Below, piece after piece: positions 1 to 9,244 of a DNA stretch of 64,000 bases. A model generated the notes under the pieces. It was given only the letters and a program-made list of their open reading frames with translations. It was not told where the DNA came from and did not search any database. Source of the DNA: Pseudosporangium ferrugineum (lineage in GTDB: Bacteria > Actinomycetota > Actinomycetes > Mycobacteriales > Micromonosporaceae); contig NZ_PVZG01000010.1 in NCBI RefSeq assembly GCF_003002065.1, forward strand, positions 248,001 to 312,000, written 5' to 3'. Every line of letters starts with the position of its first letter. The first letter of the stretch is position 1. The position numbers and the translations under genes were made by a program.

Positions 1-1683
1 GACCATCGCCCGCAGCGCGGTCTCGAACCTCTCGTCCGGCCTGGTCCAGGTGGTGCCGACGCCGCTCTCCCGGGCCGCCTTCAGCGCGTACGCGTGCAGC
101 CGCTCCCGGTCGAGCGGCCACGCACCGACCGCGGCCTGCCAGATCAGGTGCGCCAGCGCCGGATCCGGCAGCGGCGCGAGGCGCACCCAGCGGCGTACCA
201 CCTCGGTCCAGTCGCCGGGCAGCTCGGAGAGGACGGCGAGCCGGGCCCGGACGTCCTCGCTGCGCTTGGTGTCGTGGGTGGACAGCGACGTCATGCCGGC
301 CGGCCACCGCCGCTGGCGCTCCGCCGCGGTGTCGTGGAACTCGTCCAGGTTCACGCCGAACTTCGACGGGTCGTTGCCCACCTCGTTGCGGGCCGTGAAG
401 CGGGTCCACCGGTAGAACGCGGTGTCCTCGACGCCCTTGGCCATCACCGCGCCGGTGTACTGCTGGAAGCGGACGGCCAGCTCGTCCGCGGGGTTGCGCA
501 GCCGGGCGGTGAGCTGGTCGAGGGCCGGGATCAGCCCCGGCCGGCGGCGGCCCGCCTCGGACCGGGCGCGGGCCAGGTGACGCGAGCCGAACGGCAGGTA
601 CGAGCGGTACACCGGGAAGCAGGCGGCCAGTTCGGCGAGGGCCTTCGGCGCCGCCTCGATCTCGGGCACGAGCCGGCACATCCGGGCCAGCTCGGCGGCG
701 AGCTGGGTGGTGGCCAGGTGGTACTTCGTCCCGTGGACCAGGTCCTGCCAGCTGGTCTCCCCGCCGGTCAGGTGGTGGTCGAGCGTGTCGAAGAACCGCT
801 CGGTGGTGGTGTCGACGAAGACGCCGCAGACCTCGGCGAGGGCGTCGTATCCGGTGGTGCCGTCGATCGGCCAGTCGGGGAGCTCCTCGCCGGGCTCCAG
901 GATCTTCTCGACCACGAGCCAGGCGTCCGGCGCGGCGTCACGCAGCCGCCGCAGGTAGTCCCCCGGGTCGCGCAGCCCGTCCGGGTGGTCGACGCGCAGG
1001 CCCTGGACGGCGCCCTCGGCGTACCAGCGCAGGATCTCGCGGTGGGTGGCCTCGAAGACCTCGGGGTCCTCGACGCGCAGGCCGGCGAGGTCCACGATGG
1101 CGAAGAACCGCCGGTAGTTCAGCTCGGCGTCGCCGCGGGTCCAGGTGACCAGCTCGTAGTGCTGCCGGTCGTGCACCTCGCGGGCGGTGCCCTCGCCGGT
1201 GCCGTCCGCGATCGGGTAGCGCTTGTCGAAGTAGTGCAGCTCGCCGTCCTCGACCCGCAGCTGGTCGAGCGCGTCCGGCTCGTCGGCCAGCACCGGGATC
1301 AGCAGCCGGCCCCGGGACCAGTCGATGTCGTAGAACTTCGCGTACGCGGACTCCCGCCCGTGCTTCAGCACGTCCCACCACGTCGGGTTGGCGGCGGGCA
1401 CCCCGACCCCGGCGTGGTTGGGCACGATGTCCACGACCAGGCCCAGCCCGGCCGCGTCCAGGGCGGCCTTGAGCGCGAGCCGGCCCTCCTCGCCGCCGAG
1501 CGCCGCGCTGACCCGCGTGTGGTCGACGACGTCGTAGCCGTGCTCCGAGCCGGGCGCCGCGGTCAGGATCGGCGCGGTGTAGAGGTGGCTGACGCCGAGG
1601 TCCGCCAGGTAGTCGGCGAGCTCGGCGGTGGGCTTGAAGCCGAAGTCGGGGCGGATCTGGATTCGGTACGTGGAGGAGGGCAT
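1..1683 (-). CDS. treY: Maltooligosyl trehalose synthase (partial, C-terminus off the left edge)
   Basis: The enzyme turns the reducing-end alpha-1,4 bond of a maltooligosaccharide into an alpha,alpha-1,1 bond, giving maltooligosyltrehalose for TreZ. The translation opens MPSSTYRIQIRPDFGF, a typical TreY start, and shows the four GH13 regions in order: VVDIVPNHAG, GLRVDHPDGL, VVEKILEPGE and, near the edge, STHDTKRSEDV. About 560 residues are inside the window and the end is missing only because the window stops. I chose ATG 1683 from the family N-terminus. An in-frame ATG at 1731 shares a base with the treX stop (TAATG) and would add 16 residues, so translational coupling to treX is possible. 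treZ is expected further left, which is inference. Confidence 0.95.
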   Translation of the reverse strand, partial: MPSSTYRIQIRPDFGFKPTAELADYLADLGVSHLYTAPILTAAPGSEHGYDVVDHTRVSAALGGEEGRLALKAALDAAGLGLVVDIVPNHAGVGVPAANPTWWDVLKHGRESAYAKFYDIDWSRGRLLIPVLADEPDALDQLRVEDGELHYFDKRYPIADGTGEGTAREVHDRQHYELVTWTRGDAELNYRRFFAIVDLAGLRVEDPEVFEATHREILRWYAEGAVQGLRVDHPDGLRDPGDYLRRLRDAAPDAWLVVEKILEPGEELPDWPIDGTTGYDALAEVCGVFVDTTTERFFDTLDHHLTGGETSWQDLVHGTKYHLATTQLAAELARMCRLVPEIEAAPKALAELAACFPVYRSYLPFGSRHLARARSEAGRRRPGLIPALDQLTARLRNPADELAVRFQQYTGAVMAKGVEDTAFYRWTRFTARNEVGNDPSKFGVNLDEFHDTAAERQRRWPAGMTSLSTHDTKRSEDVRARLAVLSELPGDWTEVVRRWVRLAPLPDPALAHLIWQAAVGAWPLDRERLHAYALKAARESGVGTTWTRPDERFETALRAMV

Positions 1684-1730
1684 GCCTTCAGTCCGGTCGT
1701 GGGCGGCGGTGGGGAGGTCGGATCGGGGCA

Positions 1731-3842
1731 TTACACCGTCCTGTCGAGCACGATGAGCGAGCGGTCGGGCACGAGGATCGTGGAGCCGGCCTCGACCACG
1801 TTCGGGCGGTCGGGCGATGGTTCGGCGGTCTCGATGACCTTCTCCCATTTCTCGCCGTACTCGGTGGGCGGGGTGGCGAACTCGATGGGCGCGTCGTGCG
1901 CGTTGAAGAACAGCAGGAACGAGCTGTCGACGTGGCGCTGGCCGTACTGGCCGCGCTCGCGGATGCCCTCGCCGTTGACGAAGAGCGCGACCGCCCGGCC
2001 GAAGTCGTTGCCCCAGTCGTCGCCGGCCATCTGCCGCCCGTCCGGGGTGAACCACTCCAGATCCGGCAGCGGGTCGCCGCCGCCGCGCGCGGTGACCGGC
2101 AGGCCGGTGAAGAACCGCCGCCGCTGGAAGACCTGGTGGCGGTGGCGGAACGCGGTCAGCTTGCGGGTGAACTCGAGCAGCGTCTCGTCGGCGTTGTCCC
2201 AGTCGATCCAGCTGATCTCGTTGTCCTGGCAGTACGCGTTGTTGTTGCCCTGCTGGGTGCGGCCCAGCTCGTCGCCGTGCGAGATCATCGGCACGCCCTG
2301 GCTGAGCATCAGCGTGGCCAGGAAGTTGCGCCGCTGCTTCGCGCGCAGCGCCAGCACGGCCTTGTCGTCGGTCGGGCCCTCGGTGCCGCAGTTCCACGAC
2401 CGGTTGTGGCCCTCGCCGTCGCGGTTCTCCTCGCCGTTGGCCTCGTTGTGCTTGTCGTTGTACGAGACCAGGTCGTTGAGCGTGAAGCCGTCGTGCGCGG
2501 TGACGAAGTTGATCGAGTGGAACGGCTTGCGGCCGTCGTCCTGGTACAGGTCGGCGGAACCGGTGATCCGGCTGGCGAACTCGGCGAGTGTGGCCGGTTC
2601 CCCGCGCCAGAAGTCGCGTACGGTATCGCGGTATTTGCCGTTCCATTCGGTCCAGTTCGGCGGGAAGTTGCCGACCTGGTAGCCGCCCGGCCCGACGTCC
2701 CAGGGCTCGGCGATGAGTTTCACCTGCCCGACCACCGGGTCCTGCTGCACCACCTCGAAGAAGGTGGACAGCCGGTCCACGTCGTAGAACTCCCGGGCCA
2801 GGGTGGACGCGAGGTCGAAGCGGAAGCCGTCGACGTGCATCTCGGTGACCCAGTACCGCAACGAATCCATGATCAGCTGGAGGCTCTGCGGGCTGCGCAC
2901 GTTGAGGCTGTTACCCGTACCCGTGTAATCCATGTAGAAATTGGGCTGGTCGTCGACGAGCCGGTAGTAGGTCCGGTTGTCGATGCCCTTGAGGCTCATC
3001 GTCGGGCCGAGGTGGTTGCCCTCCGCCGTGTGGTTGTAGACGACGTCGAGGATGACCTCCATGCCGGCCGCGTGCAGCGCCTTGACCATGCCGCGGAATT
3101 CCTGGGTCTGCTGGCCGAGCGAGCCCATCGCCGAATACCCGTGGTACGGCGCGAAGAAGCCCAGCGTGTTGTAGCCCCAGTAGTTGCGCAGACCCAGGTC
3201 GGCCAGGCGGTTGTCGTGCACGAACTGGTGCACCGGCATCAGCTCGACCGCGGTGACGCCCAGCTTCGCGAAGTGCTCGATGACGGCCGGGTGGCCCAGC
3301 GCCGCGTACGTGCCGCGCATGTCCTTCGGCACCTCGGGGTGGCGCTCGGTGAGACCCTTGACGTGCGTCTCGTAGATCACCGAGTGGTGGTACGGGATGT
3401 CCGGCCGGCGGTCGTTGCCCCAGTCGAAGTACGGGTTGACCACGACCCCCTTGGCCATGTGCGGCGCCGAGTCGAGGTCCGACATCTGGTCCGGATTGTC
3501 GAAGTCGTACGCGTACAGGCTCGGATGCCAGTCGATGTCCGCGTCCACCGCCCGCGCGTACGGATCCAGCAGCAGCTTGTGCGGGTTGCACCGCAGCCCC
3601 CGCGCCGGGTCGTACGGCCCGTACACCCGATAGCCGTAACGCTGCCCCGGTTCCACCCCCGGCAGGTACGCGTGCCACACGAAGGCGTCCTGCTCGTGCA
3701 GCTGAACCTTGCGCTCGTTGCCCGACGCGTCGAAGAGACACAGCTCGACCGCCTCGGCGACCTCCGAGAAGATCGCGAAGTTGGTGCCCGTCCCGTCGTA
3801 CGTCGCGCCCAGTGGATACCGGTGACCCGGCCACACCTGCAT
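1731..3842 (-). CDS. treX: Glycogen debranching enzyme TreX/GlgX
   Basis: A 703-residue isoamylase-type GH13 enzyme that cuts alpha-1,6 branches of glycogen and supplies linear maltodextrin to TreY. The N-terminal CBM48-like part starts MQVWPGHRYPLGATYDG. The catalytic barrel carries DVVYNHTAEGNH, GFRFDLAST (nucleophile Asp), IAEPWDVGPGGYQVG (acid/base Glu) and FVTAHDGFT. The reading frame is open 25 codons further upstream, but ATG 3842 fits the family start and has GGGAGC about nine bases before it. It lies directly upstream of treY in the same direction, so the two form a trehalose-from-glycogen unit. The 260 bases between this start and the next gene presumably hold its promoter; I see no clear hexamers there. 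Confidence 0.95.
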   Translation of the reverse strand: MQVWPGHRYPLGATYDGTGTNFAIFSEVAEAVELCLFDASGNERKVQLHEQDAFVWHAYLPGVEPGQRYGYRVYGPYDPARGLRCNPHKLLLDPYARAVDADIDWHPSLYAYDFDNPDQMSDLDSAPHMAKGVVVNPYFDWGNDRRPDIPYHHSVIYETHVKGLTERHPEVPKDMRGTYAALGHPAVIEHFAKLGVTAVELMPVHQFVHDNRLADLGLRNYWGYNTLGFFAPYHGYSAMGSLGQQTQEFRGMVKALHAAGMEVILDVVYNHTAEGNHLGPTMSLKGIDNRTYYRLVDDQPNFYMDYTGTGNSLNVRSPQSLQLIMDSLRYWVTEMHVDGFRFDLASTLAREFYDVDRLSTFFEVVQQDPVVGQVKLIAEPWDVGPGGYQVGNFPPNWTEWNGKYRDTVRDFWRGEPATLAEFASRITGSADLYQDDGRKPFHSINFVTAHDGFTLNDLVSYNDKHNEANGEENRDGEGHNRSWNCGTEGPTDDKAVLALRAKQRRNFLATLMLSQGVPMISHGDELGRTQQGNNNAYCQDNEISWIDWDNADETLLEFTRKLTAFRHRHQVFQRRRFFTGLPVTARGGGDPLPDLEWFTPDGRQMAGDDWGNDFGRAVALFVNGEGIRERGQYGQRHVDSSFLLFFNAHDAPIEFATPPTEYGEKWEKVIETAEPSPDRPNVVEAGSTILVPDRSLIVLDRTV

Positions 3843-4103
3843 GTGCTGCTCCCACCCTCGACCGTCGGTGCCCGCGGTCGCGAGGTCTCCCCCGCGGGCG
3901 GGGCACCGAGTGCCCATCCGAGCGGTGGTTCAATCCTGTGCGGCCGCGTCAGCGGTCATTCTCACCGATGCGACTGACAACGTCTGCGCGACTGTCCGGT
4001 TACCCCCAGATACTTCCCCCGGACCCTGTGCGGTCGATCACGGTCCACGCCCGGTTCCCCGCCCCGGACGCCCGGATCGGACCGCCGCGCGGCCGGCGCC
4101 CGG

Positions 4104-4370
4104 TCAGGCGCCGAGGATCTCGTCGGCGAAGCACCATTTCCAGTGTTCGCCCGGCTCGTACGAGCGCATCACCGGGTGGCCCGTCTCCTCGTAGTGGCGG
4201 GACATGTGGCGCCTCGGGGAGGAGTCGCAGCAGGCCACGTAGCCGCAGGTCAGGCAGAGCCGCACGTGGACCCAGTCCTGGTACCCGTCCTCCACGCATT
4301 CCGGGCAGCCGGCGCCCTGCGGCGCCTGCGGGTCCGGCTCGGTCGCGTTCTTGAGGTGCTCGCAGGTCAC
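4104..4370 (-). CDS. UBP-type zinc-finger protein
   Basis: An 88-residue protein made almost entirely of one ZnF-UBP domain: CEHL, GCPEC, CLTCGYVACC and a run of histidines (RRHMSRHYEETGHP), ending near WKWCF. In eukaryotes this fold binds the free C-terminus of ubiquitin. Bacterial versions are stand-alone and their ligand is not known to me. The GTG start at 4370 overlaps the stop codon of the upstream antiporter gene by four bases (GTGA), so translation is probably coupled and the protein may modulate that transporter. No catalytic residues are expected. The family assignment is good; the role is inference from linkage. Confidence 0.85.
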   Translation of the reverse strand: MTCEHLKNATEPDPQAPQGAGCPECVEDGYQDWVHVRLCLTCGYVACCDSSPRRHMSRHYEETGHPVMRSYEPGEHWKWCFADEILGA

Positions 4371-5938
4371 TCGTCACTCCGGGTCAGCTGGGATTCTTCG
4401 AGGTCGAGCTCGCGCTGGGCGCGGTTGAGCACCTCCTCGGAGATGCGCCCCTCGTTGCGGGCGATCTTGAAGACGTGCCGCTCGGCGGTAATCATCTCTC
4501 GGCGCAGGCGGCCGTACGCGGCCGAGGGGGTTTCCTGTTCCTGGTTGCCGAGCCGTTCCCAGGCGCCGTTGGAGCGGCTGTCGGTGAGCGCGCGCAGCCG
4601 TTCCACCACCGAGGCGGGCGCGCCGTCCGCCTGAGCCTCGAGCCGTTCCCGGGCCGCCCGGCTGGCCGCGTGCTGGACGTTCGCCTCGGCCAGCGCGTCG
4701 GCGGTGGTGGTGTCCTCGCGGACGCCCAGCCGGCGCGCCACCATGGGCAGCGTGGTGCCCTGGACCAGCAGGGTCAGCACGATGATCGCGAAGGCGACGA
4801 AGACGAACAGGTCGCGGGTGTACGGGCCCGGCACCTCCTCCGTCGACGGCAGGGTCAGCGCCGCCGCGAGGGTGACCACGCCGCGCATGCCCGCCCAGCC
4901 GATGACGGTCGGCACGGCGATCGGCGGGCGTTCCTCGCGGGCCCGGACGCCGGGGAAGAGCCGGGCCAGGTACGTCGCCGGGTACATCCAGACGAACCGC
5001 GCCGCGACCAGGGTGAGGAAGACCAGGCCGGTGACCCGTACGGTGGTGGCCAGGTCCGTCTCCAGGTGACCGATCAACTCCCGGAGCTGGAGGCCGACGA
5101 TGAGGAACACCACTCCCTCGAGCAGGAACGTGATGAGCCGCCAGACGGCGTCCATCTGGAGCCGCGAGGTGGCCGAGAGCAGGTACGGGATCCGGTGCCC
5201 GAGGTACAGCCCCGCCACCACGACCGCCACCACGCTGGACGACCGCAGCTCCTCGGCGATGATCACCACGACGAACGGGGTGAGCAGCGACACGGCGTCG
5301 TCCAGCAGCGGGTCGGTGATGCGCTTGTGCAGCCAGGCCGCGCCGACCGCCGCCACCAGGCCGAGCAGCACGCCGACCCCCGCCTTCAGCGCGATCTGCC
5401 CGGTGATCTCCCAGAAGCCGACCGCGGAGCCGAGCAGGGCGCCGGTGGCGATGCGCACCATCACCAGCGCGGTCGCGTCGTTGAGCAGGCTCTCGCCCTC
5501 GAGGATGACGACCATCCGGCGAGGCAGGCCGATGCGGCGGGCGATCGCCGTGGTCGACACCGCGTCCGGCGGCGCGACCACCGCGCCGAGGGCGATGCAG
5601 GCGGCCAGCGGGATGTCCGGGAGCAGCGCGTGCACCACGAAGCCGACGATGAAGGCGGTGAACACGACCAGCCCGACGGCCAGCAGCAGGATCGGCCGCA
5701 GGGCCCGGCGGAAGGCGACGAGGTTGGTCTGCAGCGCGGCCACGTACAGCAGCGGCGGAAGGATCCCGATCAGCACCAGTTCCGGCTCGACGTGCACCTC
5801 CGGCAGGCCGGGCACGAAGGAGAGGCCGAGGCCGGCCACCAGCAGCACGAGGGGGGCGATGAAGCCGAGCCGCCGGGCGAGCGCCGCGCCGAGCACGCAG
5901 ATCGCCACGATCACGACCGTGTCGACGATGGGTTCCAT
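4367..5938 (-). CDS. Cation/proton antiporter, CPA1 (NhaP-like) family
   Basis: A 523-residue membrane protein with about twelve hydrophobic segments spread over the first 400 residues, followed by a charged cytoplasmic tail of about 110 residues rich in Arg and Glu. It would exchange Na+ or K+ for protons across the membrane. The segment GESLLNDATALVMV contains the conserved Asn-Asp ion-binding pair of CPA1 exchangers, and VAPPDAVSTTAIAR matches the unwound-helix region. The start MEPIVDTVVIVAICVLG puts the first membrane helix directly at the N-terminus. It forms a two-gene unit with the zinc-finger gene and is divergent from the six-gene operon at 6052. Ion preference cannot be read from the sequence. 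Confidence 0.92.
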   Translation of the reverse strand: MEPIVDTVVIVAICVLGAALARRLGFIAPLVLLVAGLGLSFVPGLPEVHVEPELVLIGILPPLLYVAALQTNLVAFRRALRPILLLAVGLVVFTAFIVGFVVHALLPDIPLAACIALGAVVAPPDAVSTTAIARRIGLPRRMVVILEGESLLNDATALVMVRIATGALLGSAVGFWEITGQIALKAGVGVLLGLVAAVGAAWLHKRITDPLLDDAVSLLTPFVVVIIAEELRSSSVVAVVVAGLYLGHRIPYLLSATSRLQMDAVWRLITFLLEGVVFLIVGLQLRELIGHLETDLATTVRVTGLVFLTLVAARFVWMYPATYLARLFPGVRAREERPPIAVPTVIGWAGMRGVVTLAAALTLPSTEEVPGPYTRDLFVFVAFAIIVLTLLVQGTTLPMVARRLGVREDTTTADALAEANVQHAASRAARERLEAQADGAPASVVERLRALTDSRSNGAWERLGNQEQETPSAAYGRLRREMITAERHVFKIARNEGRISEEVLNRAQRELDLEESQLTRSDE

Positions 5939-6051
5939 GCCGGAAAGCTTAGAGAAGACCCGTACGGGCCAGCGCCGGAGCCGCGGGGCCTAGCGAGAAT
6001 GAGCCGTTCTACTCACGCCGCGGACCCCGGCCGTGCTGAAGGCTGGCGCCC

Positions 6052-7065
6052 ATGACCTCGACCGTTCCCCCCGTGGGCATCACCGCGGTGGCCAGCGTCC
6101 TGCCCGACCGGGAGGTGACCACGGCCGACCTGCAGCAGCGGGTCGCCGCCGCGAGCAACCTGCCGCTGCCGCCCGGAATGTTCGCGCAGGCCACCGGCAT
6201 CGACCGGCGCCGGGTCGCGGCCGCCGACGAGTACGCCTCCGACCTGGCCGTCCGCGCCGCGCGACGGGTGCTCGACGAGACCGGCCTGGACGCCCTCGAC
6301 ATCGACCTGCTGCTGTTCGCCTCGGCCACCCGCGACATGGTCGAGCCGGCCACCGCGCACGTCGTGCAGGCGGCGCTGGGCAGCCGGGCGCACGCGCTCG
6401 ACGTGACGAACGCCTGCAACAGCTTCCTCAACGGCATCGACCTGGCCCGGTCGATGATCCTGGCGGGCCGGGCGCAGCGCGCGCTGGTGGTGACCGGGGA
6501 GACCCCGACCCGGTCGATGCGGCCGCGGCTCGACGGCATGGTCCAGGCCCGCAGCGCGTTCGCCGGGTTCACGTTCGGCGACGCCGGGGCGGCGGTGCTG
6601 GTCGAGCCGGTCGGCACAGGCGGGATCCTGGACGTGGACAGCGAGACCCACTCGGAGCACTGGCAGGTCGGCGGCATCTTCGGCGGCGGTTCGCGGCATC
6701 CGCGCGGCGACGAGCACACCTACTTCACCGGCGACGGGCACCGGCTGCGCGGCGTCTTCGAGAAGATCGGGGCCGGCCTGCTGGAGCGGGTCGCGTACCG
6801 CACCGGGTTCGGGTGGGACGACTACGCCCGGGTGCTCGTGCACCAGGTGACGATGCCGTACCTCCAGCGGTTCGTGGAGGTGGCCGGGGTGCCGGCGGAG
6901 AAGCTCGAGGTCACCGTGCCGGAGCTCGGCAACCTGGCCAGCGCCTCGCTGGGCGTGCAGCTCGCGCGCGTCCGCGACCGGCTCTCCCCCGGCGACCGGG
7001 TGCTCTTCGTCGGCCTCGGCGGCGGCGTCTCCCTGATGACCATGGTCTGGGAGGTGTCCGCGTGA
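6052..7065 (+). CDS. OleA-like thiolase-fold condensing enzyme (KAS III superfamily)
   Basis: A 337-residue beta-ketoacyl synthase III-type enzyme, first gene of a six-gene operon. The Cys-His-Asn triad is intact: Cys122 in DVTNACNSF, His264 in LVHQVTMPY and Asn294 in ELGNLASASLG. Glu98 in RDMVEPATAH sits 24 residues before the cysteine, where OleA enzymes carry the glutamate used as base in head-to-head condensation of two acyl-CoAs; FabH lacks it. With an AMP-ligase and an OleD-like dehydrogenase in the same operon, an OleA role (Claisen condensation to a 2-alkyl-3-keto acid) is the best reading. GAAGG precedes ATG 6052 by nine bases. A generic FabH-like acyltransferase remains possible. 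No acyl carrier protein gene lies nearby. Confidence 0.82.
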   Translation: MTSTVPPVGITAVASVLPDREVTTADLQQRVAAASNLPLPPGMFAQATGIDRRRVAAADEYASDLAVRAARRVLDETGLDALDIDLLLFASATRDMVEPATAHVVQAALGSRAHALDVTNACNSFLNGIDLARSMILAGRAQRALVVTGETPTRSMRPRLDGMVQARSAFAGFTFGDAGAAVLVEPVGTGGILDVDSETHSEHWQVGGIFGGGSRHPRGDEHTYFTGDGHRLRGVFEKIGAGLLERVAYRTGFGWDDYARVLVHQVTMPYLQRFVEVAGVPAEKLEVTVPELGNLASASLGVQLARVRDRLSPGDRVLFVGLGGGVSLMTMVWEVSA

Positions 7066-7793
7066 CCGAGTTGTGGGTGATCGTGCCGGCGTACCAGGAG
7101 GCGGCGCGGATCGGGCAGACGCTGGCGGCGCTGGCGGACCAGACGGACACGGACTTCGAGCTGCTCGTGGTGGACAACGGCTCCACCGACGGCACCGCGG
7201 AGATCGCGCGGGCGTTCGCCGCGCCGTTCCCGGTGCACGTGCTGGTGGAGACCGAGAAGGGCGTCGGCTGCGCGGTCGACACCGGCTTCCGGCACGCGAT
7301 CTCGCGGGGGGCGGTGCTGCTCGCGCGGACGGACGCGGACTGCCTTCCGCGGCCGGGCTGGGTGGCGGCGGCGCGGGCCGGCCTGCTCGGCGGCGCCGGG
7401 CTGATGTGCGGCCGGATCACCGCCCGCCGCGACGAGCACGGACCGGCCGGGCGGGCCCTGTTCCGCCTGCTGGTCGGCGTCGCGGCCACGTTCGGCCGGC
7501 TGCGGCCGGCCCATCGGGAGCGGGGCTACCGGGCGCCCTACCGGATGCACGCCGGCAACAACATGGCGATCACGGCGGAGCTCTACGAGGCGTGCGGCGG
7601 CATGCCCCGGCGCCCGTCCCCCACCGACCGCACGTTCCTCAACCGGGTACGCCGGACCACCGCCGCCATCCGGCACAGCCGGGACATGGTCGTGGAGAAC
7701 TCGACCCGGCGGCTGAGCGCGTACGGGATCGTCGGCACCGCGAAGTGGTATCTCGACCGCGGCAGCGGCTCGCTCACGGCGGATCCGCGCTGA
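7062..7793 (+). CDS. Family 2 glycosyltransferase (operon copy 1)
   Basis: A 243-residue soluble GT-A glycosyltransferase. The nucleotide-binding start is VIVPAYQEAARIG, followed by VVDNGSTDGT, and the metal-binding motif is RTDADCLP. A later HAGNNMAITAELYEACGG segment resembles the acceptor-side region of GT2 enzymes. No membrane helix is present, so it is a cytoplasmic tailoring enzyme rather than a processive polymerase. The GTG start at 7062 overlaps the preceding stop by four bases, and its own TGA shares one base with the next ATG. It is clearly a paralogue of the gene at 9241. Donor sugar and acceptor are unknown; attachment to the product of the neighbouring Ole-like enzymes is inference. 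Confidence 0.85.
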   Translation: MTELWVIVPAYQEAARIGQTLAALADQTDTDFELLVVDNGSTDGTAEIARAFAAPFPVHVLVETEKGVGCAVDTGFRHAISRGAVLLARTDADCLPRPGWVAAARAGLLGGAGLMCGRITARRDEHGPAGRALFRLLVGVAATFGRLRPAHRERGYRAPYRMHAGNNMAITAELYEACGGMPRRPSPTDRTFLNRVRRTTAAIRHSRDMVVENSTRRLSAYGIVGTAKWYLDRGSGSLTADPR

Positions 7794-9244
7794 TGCTCGG
7801 CGACCTGATCGCGGGCCTGCGCGAGGACGATCCGCGCCCGGCCGTCCTCGGGGCGCGGCGCGGCGGCCGTACGGTCGCCCGGGCCACCCGCGGCGACCTG
7901 CACCGGCTCACCACCGGCTACGCCGCCGCCCTGCACGCCCGGGGGCTGGCGGCCGGCGCCACGGTCGGGGTGGCCGTACGCCCCGGCCCCCGTTCCCTGG
8001 CCGTGCTGCTGGCGGCGTACCACCTGGGCCTGCGCGTCGCGGTGCTGGACCCGACCGCCGGCCCGGACGTGCTGCTGGCCCGGCTCGCCCTGGCCCGGCC
8101 GGAGCTGGTCCTGGCCGACGCGGCCGCGCAGGCGGTGGCGGGCTGGGCGGCGCCGCTCGCCCGCCGCGCCCACCTCGCGCTGCCCGACCTCGCCGCCCTC
8201 GCCCCGGCCGTGACGATCGGGCGGCGGCTGCCCGGCAGCGCCCCCGCGCTGGCGCCCGCCCCGGGGCCGCGCCCGCGCGGGTTCGACGGCGACGGCGACG
8301 CGGTGGTGGTCTTCACGTCCGGCACCACCAGCAGGCCCCGGGCCGTGGTGCACACCCGGGCGAGCCTGACCGCCGGCATGCGGACCGTGCACGACCTGGT
8401 CCGCCCGGAGCCCGGCCGGCCGGTGCTGGGCGGGACCTTCTTCGTCCTGGTCCCGTCCCTGGCCGGGGGCGCGCCGGTGGCACTGCCCGCGGGACGGCCG
8501 GCGGCCCTGGTGCGGCAGGCCGCCGGGCTCGCGCCCCAGGCGACGTACCTGACGCCGCCGCAGCTGCGGGCCGCGCTCGCCGCGGGAATCCGCTTCACCG
8601 GCCGGGTCTACAGCGGTTCCGCCCCGGTCAGCGCGGAGCTGCTGTCCCGGGTCCGGCGGGCCGGCGCGGACGAGGCCTGGGGCGTGTACGCCCTCACCGA
8701 GGTGTTCCCGGCCGCCGCCGTCGAGGCCACCGCCAAGGCCGCGCACACCGGCGGCGGCGATCTGGCCGGCGACCTGCTCCCGGGCGTACGCGCCCGCACC
8801 GGCGAGGGGGGCCAGCTGCTGCTCGCCGGCCCCAACGCGGCCGACCGCTACCTGGGCGAGGAGCCGCACGAGTGGATCGCCACCGGTGACGTGGGCCGGG
8901 TCGAGGACGGCCGGGTCGTGCTCGGCGGCCGGTGCAAGGACATGATCCTGCGGGGTGCCGAGAACATCTATCCCGGCCTGTACGAGCCGGCGCTGCACGT
9001 GCCGGGCGTCGAGCTGGCGGTGATCGTGGGCGTGCCCGCCGGGGACGGCGACGAGCGGGTGGTCGCCGTGGTGCAGCCGGTCGCCGGCGCGTCCCCGGAC
9101 GCCGTGCGGGCCGCCCTGCGCGCCCCGCTCGCCCGCATGGGCGCGGCCCGGCCGGACGCGGTGATGCTCGCCGACGTCCCGCTCGCCGGGCGCTCCCGCA
9201 AGCCCGACCGCGCCGCGGCGGCCCGGCTGGCGGCGGCCGCATGA
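7793..9244 (+). CDS. Adenylate-forming ligase, candidate OleC-like beta-lactone synthetase
   Basis: A 483-residue ANL-superfamily enzyme. The phosphate-binding loop is FTSGTTSRPRAVVHTR (about residues 174-189), and the later motifs GRCKDMILRGAENIYPG and a C-terminal lysine in GRSRKPDRAA are present. Such enzymes activate a carboxylate with ATP. In the Ole pathway OleC uses the same fold to close a beta-hydroxy acid into a beta-lactone. Placement between OleA-like and OleD-like genes favours that reading, but a fatty acyl-CoA or acyl-AMP ligase cannot be excluded from motifs alone. The start is fixed by TGATG overlap with the preceding glycosyltransferase. The protein is shorter than typical acyl-CoA ligases (about 530-560 residues). 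Confidence 0.78.
   Translation: MLGDLIAGLREDDPRPAVLGARRGGRTVARATRGDLHRLTTGYAAALHARGLAAGATVGVAVRPGPRSLAVLLAAYHLGLRVAVLDPTAGPDVLLARLALARPELVLADAAAQAVAGWAAPLARRAHLALPDLAALAPAVTIGRRLPGSAPALAPAPGPRPRGFDGDGDAVVVFTSGTTSRPRAVVHTRASLTAGMRTVHDLVRPEPGRPVLGGTFFVLVPSLAGGAPVALPAGRPAALVRQAAGLAPQATYLTPPQLRAALAAGIRFTGRVYSGSAPVSAELLSRVRRAGADEAWGVYALTEVFPAAAVEATAKAAHTGGGDLAGDLLPGVRARTGEGGQLLLAGPNAADRYLGEEPHEWIATGDVGRVEDGRVVLGGRCKDMILRGAENIYPGLYEPALHVPGVELAVIVGVPAGDGDERVVAVVQPVAGASPDAVRAALRAPLARMGAARPDAVMLADVPLAGRSRKPDRAAAARLAAAA

Noticed and set aside
94..2682. Long plus-strand frame of 862 codons opposite treY and treX
   Set aside because: It is the shadow of two well-recognised enzymes; the composition is Arg/Val/Gly-rich with no motif, as expected from GC-rich antisense frames.
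6052..7065. Housekeeping FabH for fatty acid synthesis
   Set aside because: No acyl carrier protein, fabD or fabF gene is linked, and the Glu98 context and operon partners fit OleA better.
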